From Bryobacterales bacterium (lineage in GTDB: Bacteria; Acidobacteriota; Terriglobia; Bryobacterales; Bryobacteraceae), in NCBI GenBank assembly GCA_025462985.1, contig JAOAPP010000193.1:1-7645 (forward strand): a stretch of DNA of 7,645 nucleotides. Direction: 5' to 3'. Below are positions 1 to 6,432 of this stretch, in pieces (within the stretch, counting starts at the first letter, position 1; every line of letters starts with the position of its first letter). A program made the position numbers and the translations under genes. The notes under the pieces are model-generated. The model saw nothing but the letters and a program-made list of their open reading frames with translations, had not been told where the DNA came from and did not search any database.

Positions 1-200
1 GTGGATTCGGCACCAATGTCGATAATGTCGGCGCCTTGGTCCTCCAGTTCTAATGCCCGCGCGCAGGCGCGGTCGGGATCGGAGTACTCTCCGCCATCCG
101 AGAAGGAGTCGGGCGTCACATTGAGAATCCCCATCACCACGGTTCGATCACCCAACACGATCTCGCGATCTTTCAATTTCCACTGATAGCGCTTATACAT
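1..200 (-). CDS. folP: Dihydropteroate synthase, N-terminal part (runs off the window)
   Basis: FolP condenses 6-hydroxymethyl-7,8-dihydropterin pyrophosphate with p-aminobenzoate to give dihydropteroate, in cytoplasmic folate synthesis. About 66 codons are visible. They contain the family signature MGILNVTPDSFSDGG at residues 23-37, the diphosphate-binding loop with N27, and the second strand/motif GADIIDIGAEST at residues 56-67, where the window ends. The ATG at 200 is chosen because it gives the usual short lead-in (MYKRYQWKL, then DREIVLG) and lies just behind TCAGGAA, a weak and closely spaced ribosome binding site. The upstream gene stops at 224, leaving a 23-nt gap on the same strand, so co-transcription with that gene and uvrB is likely. 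The identification is firm; the C-terminal two thirds cannot be judged. Confidence 0.95.
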   Translation of the reverse strand, partial: MYKRYQWKLKDREIVLGDRTVVMGILNVTPDSFSDGGEYSDPDRACARALELEDQGADIIDIGAES

Positions 201-223
201 TTCCTGATCTGAGTTTGGCAGAG

Positions 224-1027
224 TTATGCCTGGCGCACACCTGGCGGGAGCTTCTCGCGGGCAAACTCCAGCGCTACAACAACCAACTCGGCCAGAGCAG
301 GGTCGGTACTCTGCAGCAATCTGAAGTGCGAGTCCGACACCTGTGTCGAGCAGTCAGAAATGGGTCCTCCCCATTTGATCCGCGAGGCGTGGAGGAAATC
401 CCGGAACATCTTCTCCGCCATCTCCTCCAACAGGTATTGCAGATGCTTGCCCGAAAGGCCGGTACTTCGTAAGGCCTGCTGCGCTGCTGCATATAATGGA
501 ATCGGGAGGGCTGTCGCCAGCAGTTCGGCGGCGAAATAGCACTCCTTTCTTCCGGAGCGGAGTTCAAGCGTCTTTCCATCATTTTTCTCGATCAGCCGCT
601 TCAACTGTCGGGCGGGTTGAGACTCACCTTCGACAATGAACCATCTGCGGCGCGAGCTCGGGACGGGCATGATTGTCGCAGTGGCCGCCCCCTTCTTCCG
701 CAGCGGGTCGAGGGCTTGGCTCGAGACCCAGCTCTCGCAAAGAACAACAGAAAGCGACTCGAACTCCAGCTCCGCCGAGCACAGATCTTCTACCACGCGC
801 TCAAGTGCGGCGTCCGGCACGCGGATGAGAATCAGGTGAGATTCGATCAGCTCACTATATTCGGCCACGGCGTAACCGGCGCGCAGAAAGTTGGATAACC
901 GTCTGGCCACCCTGGTCGCTGTCGACTTGATTGGCCCGATGTCTTCCGCGAGTCTTGGCAGGCGCAAGATGACGGACTTTGTCGAATTCCCCTCAACGAC
1001 CAGGCCGACTGGCGACTGCTTCTTCAT
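224..1027 (-). CDS. Rossmann-like and DUF2520 domain protein of unknown function
   Basis: The protein has 267 residues from the ATG at 1027, or 270 from a GTG at 1036. I recognise the general plan of the NADP-dehydrogenase-like DUF2520 family. An N-terminal Rossmann-like half (about residues 5-85) ends in [18 protein letters not shown], matching the family's 'VPD.AI' strand-helix. The C-terminal helical half (about 120-225) contains [19 protein letters not shown] and KWGGP, echoing the family's K-x-x-Y-x-AA and G-P motifs. No reaction is established for this family. The expected glycine-rich GxGxxG loop is not present: the first strand reads [13 protein letters not shown], so classical NAD(P) binding is doubtful. 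ATG 1027 is preferred because GGGTGG lies 5 nt upstream. Either start overlaps the uvrB end, by 35 or 44 nt, suggesting coupled translation. folP follows 23 nt downstream. The family call is moderately sure, from remembered motifs only. Confidence 0.75.
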   Translation of the reverse strand: MKKQSPVGLVVEGNSTKSVILRLPRLAEDIGPIKSTATRVARRLSNFLRAGYAVAEYSELIESHLILIRVPDAALERVVEDLCSAELEFESLSVVLCESWVSSQALDPLRKKGAATATIMPVPSSRRRWFIVEGESQPARQLKRLIEKNDGKTLELRSGRKECYFAAELLATALPIPLYAAAQQALRSTGLSGKHLQYLLEEMAEKMFRDFLHASRIKWGGPISDCSTQVSDSHFRLLQSTDPALAELVVVALEFAREKLPPGVRQA

Positions 1028-3038
1028 AGATGCCACCCGCTTTCAAGGCTTTGACGCGGTCGCGAAACTGAGCCGCCTTTTCAAAGTCGAAAATTTTGGC
1101 TGCTTCACGCATCTTGAGTTCCATCTCCGCGATGAGCGCGTCGCGATCCTCGGGAGTCAGCACCATGTCCGTGGCCGGTTCCAGATCAAGGGGCACGGTG
1201 ACATAATCACCCTCCGCCACGGCAATCAGGGTCATATCGATTGGCTTGATTATGCTTTGCGGAGTGATGTTGTTGGCTTCGTTATAGGCATGCTGCAGAG
1301 CCCGTCTGCGCTCCGTTTCGCGCATTGCACGCTGCATGCTTTCCGTGATGACGTCGGCGTACAGTATCGCCCGGCCGTACAGGTTCCGGGCCGCACGCCC
1401 GATGGTCTGAATCAGGGAGCCGCTCGACCGCAGGAAGCCCTCTTTGTCGGCGTCGAGGATCGATACCAGAGACACCTCTGGCAAATCCAGCCCCTCCCGA
1501 AGAAGATTCACTCCGATTAGGACGTCGTATGCACCGCGGCGCAGATCGCGAAGGATTTTGATGCGGTCCAGGGTGCTGACTTCCGAATGCAGATACGCGC
1601 ATTTGACACCGACTTCCGAATAGTATTCGGCCAGGTTCTCCGCCATCCGCTTCGTCAGGGTGGTCACCAGGACCCGTTCGTTTCGCTCGGAGCGGAGCCG
1701 AATTTCGTTCAGCAGGTCGTCCACTTGTCCCTTGATGGGGCGGACCTCAATGATCGGGTCGATCAGACCGGTAGGCCGGATCACCTGTTCGATAACCACT
1801 CCGGCGGACTTGGTCAGTTCATACGGGCCGGGTGTTGCCGAAACATAAACAATCTGATTCACCCGCTTTTCGAACTCCTCGAACATCAGCGGCCGGTTAT
1901 CGCGAGCGCTGGGAAGCCGAAAGCCGTACTCCACCAGGACGTTCTTCCGCGAGCGATCGCCATGGAACATTCCCTGCAGTTGCGGTACCGTCTGGTGGCT
2001 CTCGTCAATAAAAAGCAGAGCATCGTTTGGCAGGTAATCGAGCAGGGTTGGCGGAGCCTCGCCGGGTAATCTTCCGGAAAAGTGCCGCGAGTAGTTCTCG
2101 ATGCCGTGGCAGAAGCCGATCTGCTTGATCATCTCCAGATCAAACATGGTCCGCTGGTAGAGCCGCTGCGCTTCAATCAGCTTCCCTGCGCCCTCCAACT
2201 CTTTGTGCCACCACTGCAGCTCATTTTCGATGCTTTTCATCGCCTGTTCGCGTGTGGGAGCATCCATGACGTAGTGCGTTTTCGGATAGATCGGCAACCT
2301 CAGATACGTCTGCTTGACCTGCCCGAGCAGTGGGTCGATCTGGCTCAGCGATTCGATCTCGTCGCCCCAGAACTCAATTCGATACGCATTGTCGTCGTAG
2401 GTGGGATAAAGCTCTACAACGTCGCCACGCACGCGAAAAGTGCCGCGCCGGAAATCGTGATCGTTGCGGTCATACAGAATCTCCACCAGACGCTGAAGCA
2501 GCTCCTTGCGGGTGATACGCTGCCCCTTTTCAAGCATCAGCAGCATTCCATAGTAAGCTTCCGGTGAACCAAGACCGTAGATGCAGCTAACGCTCGCGAT
2601 AATGATGCAATCCCGATTCTCGAAAAGGGAGCGGGTCGCTGACAAGCGCAGCTTGTCCAGCTCGTCGTTGATCGTCGATTCCTTCTCGATATAAACATCG
2701 CCCGATGGAATGTATGCTTCCGGCTGGTAATAATCGTAATAGCTGACGAAGTACTCGACCGCATTATTCGGAAAGAACGACTTAAACTCGTGATAGAGTT
2801 GCGCGGCAAGGGTTTTGTTGTGCGCCAGCACTAGTGCGGGGCGCTCGCAAGCCTCAATTACCTTGGCGATGGTGAACGTTTTGCCAGACCCCGTCACTCC
2901 AAGCAGAACCTGATGCTGCTCTCCGTCGGAAATGCCTCGCGTCAATTGGTCGATCGCAGCGGCCTGGTCGCCGCGCGGCTGATAATCGATGCCAAGTTTG
3001 TACGACACGTCCACAAGTATAAAGAAGCCGAGCTCCAT
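993..3038 (-). CDS. uvrB: UvrABC excinuclease subunit B
   Basis: UvrB is the damage-verifying helicase-like subunit of nucleotide excision repair; it is loaded by UvrA and recruits UvrC. The 681-residue product is full length. Visible are Walker A GVTGSGKT (47-54), the DNA-clamping beta-hairpin [10 protein letters not shown] (100-109), Walker B DESH (345-348) followed by QTVPQ, motif III SATPG (400-404), motif [13 protein letters not shown] (511-522), motif [11 protein letters not shown] (544-552) and a C-terminal UVR domain (about 633-665, [23 protein letters not shown] region) for UvrC contact. The start is uncertain. ATG 3038 adds a hydrophobic [10 protein letters not shown] and abuts a palindrome, whereas GTG 3008 gives [15 protein letters not shown], closer to the usual UvrB N-terminus (671 residues); neither has a clear ribosome binding site. 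The gene is divergent from the histidine kinase and overlaps the next minus-strand gene. No SOS box of a type I know was recognised upstream. Confidence 0.98.
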   Translation of the reverse strand: MELGFFILVDVSYKLGIDYQPRGDQAAAIDQLTRGISDGEQHQVLLGVTGSGKTFTIAKVIEACERPALVLAHNKTLAAQLYHEFKSFFPNNAVEYFVSYYDYYQPEAYIPSGDVYIEKESTINDELDKLRLSATRSLFENRDCIIIASVSCIYGLGSPEAYYGMLLMLEKGQRITRKELLQRLVEILYDRNDHDFRRGTFRVRGDVVELYPTYDDNAYRIEFWGDEIESLSQIDPLLGQVKQTYLRLPIYPKTHYVMDAPTREQAMKSIENELQWWHKELEGAGKLIEAQRLYQRTMFDLEMIKQIGFCHGIENYSRHFSGRLPGEAPPTLLDYLPNDALLFIDESHQTVPQLQGMFHGDRSRKNVLVEYGFRLPSARDNRPLMFEEFEKRVNQIVYVSATPGPYELTKSAGVVIEQVIRPTGLIDPIIEVRPIKGQVDDLLNEIRLRSERNERVLVTTLTKRMAENLAEYYSEVGVKCAYLHSEVSTLDRIKILRDLRRGAYDVLIGVNLLREGLDLPEVSLVSILDADKEGFLRSSGSLIQTIGRAARNLYGRAILYADVITESMQRAMRETERRRALQHAYNEANNITPQSIIKPIDMTLIAVAEGDYVTVPLDLEPATDMVLTPEDRDALIAEMELKMREAAKIFDFEKAAQFRDRVKALKAGGIYEEAVASRPGR
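3016..3021 (-). promoter_or_regulatory. Possible -10 element for a shorter uvrB start
   Basis: On the minus strand the hexamer is TATACT (5 of 6 matches to TATAAT). A transcript starting about 7 nt later would begin at or just before GTG 3008, the start that best fits the UvrB family N-terminus, giving a nearly leaderless mRNA. The -35 region is poor. This is a weak candidate. Confidence 0.25.
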
Positions 3039-3050
3039 CCCGATCTCGGG
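3039..3050. repeat. Palindrome abutting the uvrB ATG
   Basis: The sequence cccgatctcggg has perfect 5-bp arms (cccga and tcggg) around a 2-nt centre. It touches the annotated uvrB ATG at 3038. It also sits within a larger imperfect hairpin, agccgag at 3026-3032 against ctcgggct at 3045-3052. It occupies the place where a ribosome binding site would be expected, so it could be an operator or could sequester the start. It might also be chance. Confidence 0.35.
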
Positions 3051-3134
3051 CTGGCTTAAACCTGCTGAAATTTGCTGTTTGGAGGTCGGTAGCTGTTATC
3101 CTGCGAATGGTGGCGAAGGGGCGCGCCTTTTCGA

Positions 3135-3140
3135 TACAAT
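3135..3140 (+). promoter_or_regulatory. Candidate -10 element for the histidine kinase
   Basis: TACAAT matches the sigma-70 -10 consensus in 5 of 6 positions and lies 91 nt before the kinase GTG. The best -35 with an 18-nt spacer is TGGCGA (3 of 6). An alternative is TATAAG at 3216-3221, which would start the mRNA only a few nt before GTG 3232. Neither can be decided from sequence alone. Confidence 0.25.
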
Positions 3141-3231
3141 ACATTCGCCCTGGGATGGGTAACAGAGTTATGTCTGGCTGGCCATTTCTCCTTTCCGGAA
3201 TGACGAGGGACAGCTTATAAGCGCCTCGGAT

Positions 3232-4770
3232 GTGGCTCACGACGTGACGGTGCGTGTCACCTTGGAGCGCGCGATAGCTCAACTCGCGGCCATAACAGAT
3301 TCATCGGAAGACGCGATCATCAGCAAGTCGCTTGACGGGCTGATTCAGACCTGGAATGCCGGCGCTGAGCGCCTGTATGGCTACACCGCGGCCGAAGTTG
3401 TCGGTCGTCCCATGCACAGCCTGCTTCCAAAGAGTCTGCTGGAGGAAGAACGCGAGATTCTTGAAAGGATTCGCGAAGGCGAGCGAATCACTCGCTTCGA
3501 GACGGTACGTGTCCACAAGAATGGCCGGGCGATCCCGGTCTCGCTCAACCTTTCACCTATCCGGACAGCCGAAGGGGAGATCGTTGGCGTTTCTCACATC
3601 GCGCGAGACATTTCAGAGCCCTTGCTGCTGAAAGACAAGCTGCAGCTGTCGCAAAAAATGGAGGCGGTGGGACGCCTTGCCGGGGGCGTCGCGCACGACT
3701 TCAACAACCTTCTGACCATCATCAACGGGTATGCGGCGATGCTGCAGAGCAGTCTTGGCGACGAGCCGGATCGGTCGGAAATGCTGGACGAAATCATGCA
3801 CGCCGCGCAGCGCGCCACTGACCTGACACGGCAGCTTCTCGCGTTCAGCAGACGTCAGGCAGTAAAACTGCGCCCCCTGGACCTGAATGAGCTGGTTTCG
3901 AAGATGGAAGCGATGCTGCGGCGTCTCATCGGAGAAGATATCCGCATTGAAACGCATTTGGGAGGAGATCTTTGCCCAGTGCAAGCCGATCCCGGACAGA
4001 TCAGCCAGATTCTGATGAACCTCACCGCCAACGCGCGCGATGCCATGCCGGGCGGAGGCAAAATTGTCATTCACACGGCTAACTGGATTGTCGAGAAGGA
4101 CCGCTTTCATACCCAGCTGGGATTTACTCCGGGGCGTTATGTGAGGCTCTCTTTCACCGACACGGGTGAGGGCATGGATGCCGAAACCTGCCGGCACATC
4201 TTCGAGCCGTTCTTCACAACGAAGGAGGTGGGGAAGGGCACAGGGCTGGGGCTGTCGACGGTCTACGGGATCGTAAAGCAGGCTGGAGGCCAGGTATCCG
4301 TGTACAGTCAGCCGGGATGCGGGACTACGCTTGCGATATACCTGCCATGCTCTCCGCTGGATCCAGCTCTGCCGGAGCCCTCCGTTCCGATGCCAAAAAA
4401 GGGAAGCGAGACCGTATTGCTCGTGGAGGATGAGCCAGCGCTTCGCAAACTCGCCCAGTCGATTTTGAGCGGAAACGGGTACGCCGTTCTGGCCGCATCT
4501 ACGCCGGAAGAGGCGGTGGCGTTCGCGCGGGGCTATGCAGGCGAGATCCAGCTGCTGCTCACCGACATCGTGATGCCCGGAATGAACGGCCAGGCCCTAT
4601 CGTCCGAGGTGAATCTGCACCGGCCGGATATCCGGAACATCTTCATGTCGGGCTATACGGAGCATGCCACGCTTCAGCGAATTTTGACTGAGCCCGGCGC
4701 GGCGTTTCTTCAGAAACCGTTCACTCCGATTCAACTACTGCAAAAGGTCCGCGACGCGCTTGACGGTTAG
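3232..4770 (+). CDS. Soluble hybrid histidine kinase (PAS-HisKA-HATPase-REC)
   Basis: A 512-residue sensor kinase without any transmembrane segment, so it should act in the cytoplasm. A PAS domain (about 15-130, ending VGVSHIARDISE) would sense a ligand or redox/light state, but no cofactor residue can be assigned. The HisKA H-box GGVAHDFNNLLT carries the phosphorylated H155. The ATPase domain has an N box NLTANARDAM (263-272), G1 DTGEGM (310-315), F box FEPFFTTK (324-331) and G2 GKGTGLGL (334-341). A fused C-terminal receiver (about 393-512) has E399/D400, phosphoacceptor D445 in LLLTDIVMPGMNG, and K495. This is an NtrB-like, AHDFNN-type kinase. The GTG start is weakly supported: GAGGG lies 22 nt upstream and other GTG/TTG codons follow at 3244, 3250 and 3262. 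The output partner is unknown. The convergent receiver-bearing ATPase gene, 14 nt away, is the nearest candidate. Confidence 0.95.
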   Translation: MAHDVTVRVTLERAIAQLAAITDSSEDAIISKSLDGLIQTWNAGAERLYGYTAAEVVGRPMHSLLPKSLLEEEREILERIREGERITRFETVRVHKNGRAIPVSLNLSPIRTAEGEIVGVSHIARDISEPLLLKDKLQLSQKMEAVGRLAGGVAHDFNNLLTIINGYAAMLQSSLGDEPDRSEMLDEIMHAAQRATDLTRQLLAFSRRQAVKLRPLDLNELVSKMEAMLRRLIGEDIRIETHLGGDLCPVQADPGQISQILMNLTANARDAMPGGGKIVIHTANWIVEKDRFHTQLGFTPGRYVRLSFTDTGEGMDAETCRHIFEPFFTTKEVGKGTGLGLSTVYGIVKQAGGQVSVYSQPGCGTTLAIYLPCSPLDPALPEPSVPMPKKGSETVLLVEDEPALRKLAQSILSGNGYAVLAASTPEEAVAFARGYAGEIQLLLTDIVMPGMNGQALSSEVNLHRPDIRNIFMSGYTEHATLQRILTEPGAAFLQKPFTPIQLLQKVRDALDG

Positions 4771-4780
4771 CTCTTGCGAT

Positions 4781-4798
4781 TCGGTCACCGGGAACCGA
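4781..4798. terminator. Weak hairpin between convergent genes
   Basis: TCGGT at 4781-4785 and ACCGA at 4794-4798 can pair around an 8-nt loop. A competing stem, cggt/accg at 4782-4790, overlaps it. The hairpin lies across the 14-nt gap and the last codons of the minus-strand gene. No T-run follows on either strand, so intrinsic termination is doubtful. Confidence 0.25.
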
Positions 4799-6221
4799 CC
4801 GTTAACGCGCCGTCTGCGTCGCCCCTTTGCATTCTGGTCTGTACCAATGAGACAAGGTCTCCGATGAGGAACGGTTTCTGGAGGACCGGAACGTCGCTTC
4901 CCAATCCGCTTTCCTCATTAACACTCATTTCACCGCCGCCGGTCATCAGAATGAGTTGGAGGGAGGGACGCGTTGCGCGCAGGCGTTTGCTCAGCGCCAA
5001 GCCGTCCATGCCGGGAAGCATATAGTCGACCAGAGCGAGCGCAATAGGTTGCTCTTCACAGCACCGCACCGCCGCTTCCGCAGACGCAGCAGTTCTTACT
5101 TCCCACCGCTCGCTTTTTAAAACGTTCTTCAGATACTTCAGCAGTTCGGCATTGTCGTCGACGATCAGTAAGGCGGGTTTTTCCGCCGGCGAAACAGCGT
5201 GCTCCGCCAATCGAACCTGTAAATCGATCTTCTCGTTGCCCGCATCCACACCGGCAATTACTGTTGAACCTGGCGGGACGAGATTTTCCGCCACCATTGT
5301 CGCCAGCGGCTGGGTGAGGAACCGATACACGACACGCTTCAGCTCCCGCGCCCCATACTGAACGCTCACGCCGCGGCCGAGCAGGAAGTCTCGCGCCGAT
5401 TGCGTGACCTCGATCGAGAAGCAGCGCGGCCCCAGGCGGCTATTCACGTGGTGCTGCAGTTCATCGATCTGATGCTCCAGGATCTTGGCGATCGCCGCCT
5501 CGCTCAACGGTTGATAGGTAATCACCGCATCGATGCGGTTGACGAACTCCGGCGAAAACATCTTCTTGACGGCGGCCAGAGCGATGCTCTCCAGTTTCCC
5601 CGCCAACTCCTGGGCTCGCTCCGCGTGATCCGGCTGTCCGCCGAATCCGAACGTCGGCGTCATTTCACGCATCATCTCGCGAGCCCCAAGATTGCTTGTC
5701 AAAAAGATCAGGCTCTTATCGAAGTTGACGGTGGTGTTGTCGCCGAGGGTTAACCGGCCCTTGTCGAGAAGCCCGAGCAGCAGGCGGGCGAGCGACGGCG
5801 CCGCCTTCTCAATCTCGTCGAAGAGCACCAACGAGATATCACAATCCGGCGTGATGGATTCGGCCAACTTTTGTTTCGAGAGCGCAGGAACTGTCTCGCG
5901 GTGTCCCAGGTAGCCTGGAGGCGAGCCGATCAGCTTCGCCACTTCATGGTCGAGTTGATACTCGCCGCAATCAATTCTCAGATAGCGCTGTGCATTCCCA
6001 TGCAAGGCCTCCGCCAGCACTTCGACAGTGCGCGTTTTTCCAGTTCCGGTCGGCCCGAGCAGAAGGAAGACGCCGATAGGGCGGTGCTCCGATGTGAGCC
6101 CAGCCTTGTAGGTCTGGATAAATGGAATGATGCGCTCGGCCGTGCTGGGCTGGCCGACGATTTTTCCCTCGAAGTATTCCAACAGGTCGGAACTTGTGGT
6201 CGGCCGCGGTGTTTCTTCCAT
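4785..6221 (-). CDS. Clp-type AAA+ ATPase with C-terminal response-regulator receiver domain
   Basis: A 478-residue protein. Residues about 10-340 form one AAA+ module of the ClpB/ClpC second-domain type: Walker A GPTGTGKT (56-63), aromatic pore loop GSPPGYLGH (99-107, Y104), Walker B LVLFDEIEKA (131-140, D135/E136), sensor 1 TSNLGA (175-180), arginine finger FVNRID (226-231, R229) and sensor 2 YGARELKR (289-296, R292), then a Clp small domain. Residues about 348-465 are a receiver: D355/D356, phosphoacceptor D399 in LVDYMLPGMDG, T427 and K449. There is no Clp N-domain, first ATPase ring, zinc finger or DNA-binding domain. All catalytic residues are kept, so an ATP-driven threading machine gated by phosphorylation is a reasonable inference, not a demonstrated role. 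The start is well supported: AAGGAG sits 5 nt before ATG 6221. The gene is convergent with the hybrid kinase. It could instead be a degenerate regulator or remodeller without a protease partner. Confidence 0.93.
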   Translation of the reverse strand: MEETPRPTTSSDLLEYFEGKIVGQPSTAERIIPFIQTYKAGLTSEHRPIGVFLLLGPTGTGKTRTVEVLAEALHGNAQRYLRIDCGEYQLDHEVAKLIGSPPGYLGHRETVPALSKQKLAESITPDCDISLVLFDEIEKAAPSLARLLLGLLDKGRLTLGDNTTVNFDKSLIFLTSNLGAREMMREMTPTFGFGGQPDHAERAQELAGKLESIALAAVKKMFSPEFVNRIDAVITYQPLSEAAIAKILEHQIDELQHHVNSRLGPRCFSIEVTQSARDFLLGRGVSVQYGARELKRVVYRFLTQPLATMVAENLVPPGSTVIAGVDAGNEKIDLQVRLAEHAVSPAEKPALLIVDDNAELLKYLKNVLKSERWEVRTAASAEAAVRCCEEQPIALALVDYMLPGMDGLALSKRLRATRPSLQLILMTGGGEMSVNEESGLGSDVPVLQKPFLIGDLVSLVQTRMQRGDADGALTVGSR

Positions 6222-6226
6222 GCAGT

Positions 6227-6232
6227 CTCCTT
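6227..6232 (-). promoter_or_regulatory. Ribosome binding site of the AAA-receiver gene
   Basis: AAGGAG on the minus strand lies 5 nt before ATG 6221. It is the only near-perfect Shine-Dalgarno sequence I found in the window, and it fixes this start. Confidence 0.85.
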
Positions 6233-6254
6233 AAGGGTTCCTCTGTACCTGATC

Positions 6255-6273
6255 TGAGAGAAACTAGCTCTCA
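6255..6273. repeat. Hairpin in the leader of the AAA-receiver gene
   Basis: TGAGAG at 6255-6260 and CTCTCA at 6268-6273 form a perfect 6-bp stem with a 7-nt loop, about 34 nt upstream of the AAA-receiver ATG. It could be a regulator site or a leader structure. No T-run follows on the minus strand, so it does not look like an attenuator. Confidence 0.35.
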
Positions 6274-6364
6274 AACTGCGGACAGATGCAACAAGAAAAC
6301 GCCAGACAAGGCGAGCGTCGGAGAGTGGACATCTGCATCTCCCCATCAAAGCTGTTTTGAATGT

Positions 6365-6393
6365 AGTCTACCCCTCGTTAATAGTGAATGCAA
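6365..6393 (-). promoter_or_regulatory. Candidate sigma-70-like promoter for the AAA-receiver gene
   Basis: On the minus strand TTGCAT (6388-6393, 3 of 6 to TTGACA) is followed after exactly 17 nt by TAGACT (6365-6370, 4 of 6 to TATAAT). Transcription would start near 6358, giving a leader of about 135 nt. The match is modest, but the spacing is ideal and the position is right. Confidence 0.3.
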
Positions 6394-6429
6394 GGGAACC
6401 CTGCTTTTAGACGCTACAAAACACGAGGG
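6372..6429. terminator. Inverted repeats after hldD; possible terminator
   Basis: CCCTCGT at 6372-6378 and ACGAGGG at 6423-6429 form a 7-bp stem beginning just 3 nt beyond the hldD stop. They enclose a smaller hairpin at 6390-6404 (gcaaggg/ccctgc, one bulge). The inner hairpin is followed by TTTT on the plus strand (6405-6408), not the minus strand, so as an intrinsic terminator it would point the wrong way for hldD. Its role is therefore uncertain. It overlaps the candidate promoter of the next gene. Confidence 0.35.
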
Positions 6430-6432
6430 CAG

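Larger units (their letters stand above)
3039..3231. other. Divergent intergenic region between uvrB and the histidine kinase
   Basis: These 193 nt must hold promoters for both directions. On the plus strand I see a TACAAT -10-like hexamer at 3135-3140 with only a poor -35 (TGGCGA, 3111-3116), and TATAAG at 3216-3221 close to the kinase start. A 16-codon open frame starting ATG 3170 and stopping at 3220 (MSGWPFLLSGMTRDSL) is present, but its ribosome binding site is unconvincing, so I do not call it a gene. A palindrome next to the uvrB start is listed separately. No RNA gene or known operator was recognised. Confidence 0.5.

Noticed and set aside
891..2567. Several long plus-strand open frames (160-209 codons) opposite uvrB and the DUF2520-like gene
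   Set aside because: They are shadows of the minus-strand genes. Their translations show no family motifs and the minus strand carries complete UvrB motifs.
219..3178. Near-identical 16-mers cagagttatgcctggc (219-234) and cagagttatgtctggc (3163-3178)
   Set aside because: They match 15 of 16 positions, but roughly a third of one such pair is expected by chance in a window of this size. One copy lies over a stop codon and the other in an intergenic region, with no third copy seen.
3170..3220. A 16-codon open frame (MSGWPFLLSGMTRDSL) upstream of the kinase
   Set aside because: There is no convincing ribosome binding site, no run of a single amino acid as in attenuator leaders, and the length is easily explained by chance.
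3613..4197. A 194-codon open frame on the minus strand opposite the histidine kinase
   Set aside because: The plus strand here encodes clear HisKA and HATPase motifs. The antisense translation has no recognisable domain and is expected from GC-rich codon bias.
4785..6221. Reading the AAA-receiver protein as an NtrC-type sigma-54 activator
   Set aside because: There is no GAFTGA loop and no helix-turn-helix domain, the receiver is at the wrong end, and the pore loop and GAR sensor 2 are of the Clp type.
3232..6221. Reading the kinase and ATPase pair as an anti-phage defence system
   Set aside because: There is no nuclease, toxin, transmembrane effector or mobile-element context, and the flanking genes are housekeeping (uvrB, folP, hldD).
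6282..6302. Sigma-54-like TGGC...TTGCA arrangement upstream of the AAA-receiver gene
   Set aside because: The GG and GC dinucleotides are 12 nt apart instead of the required 10, and the intervening bases do not fit the consensus.
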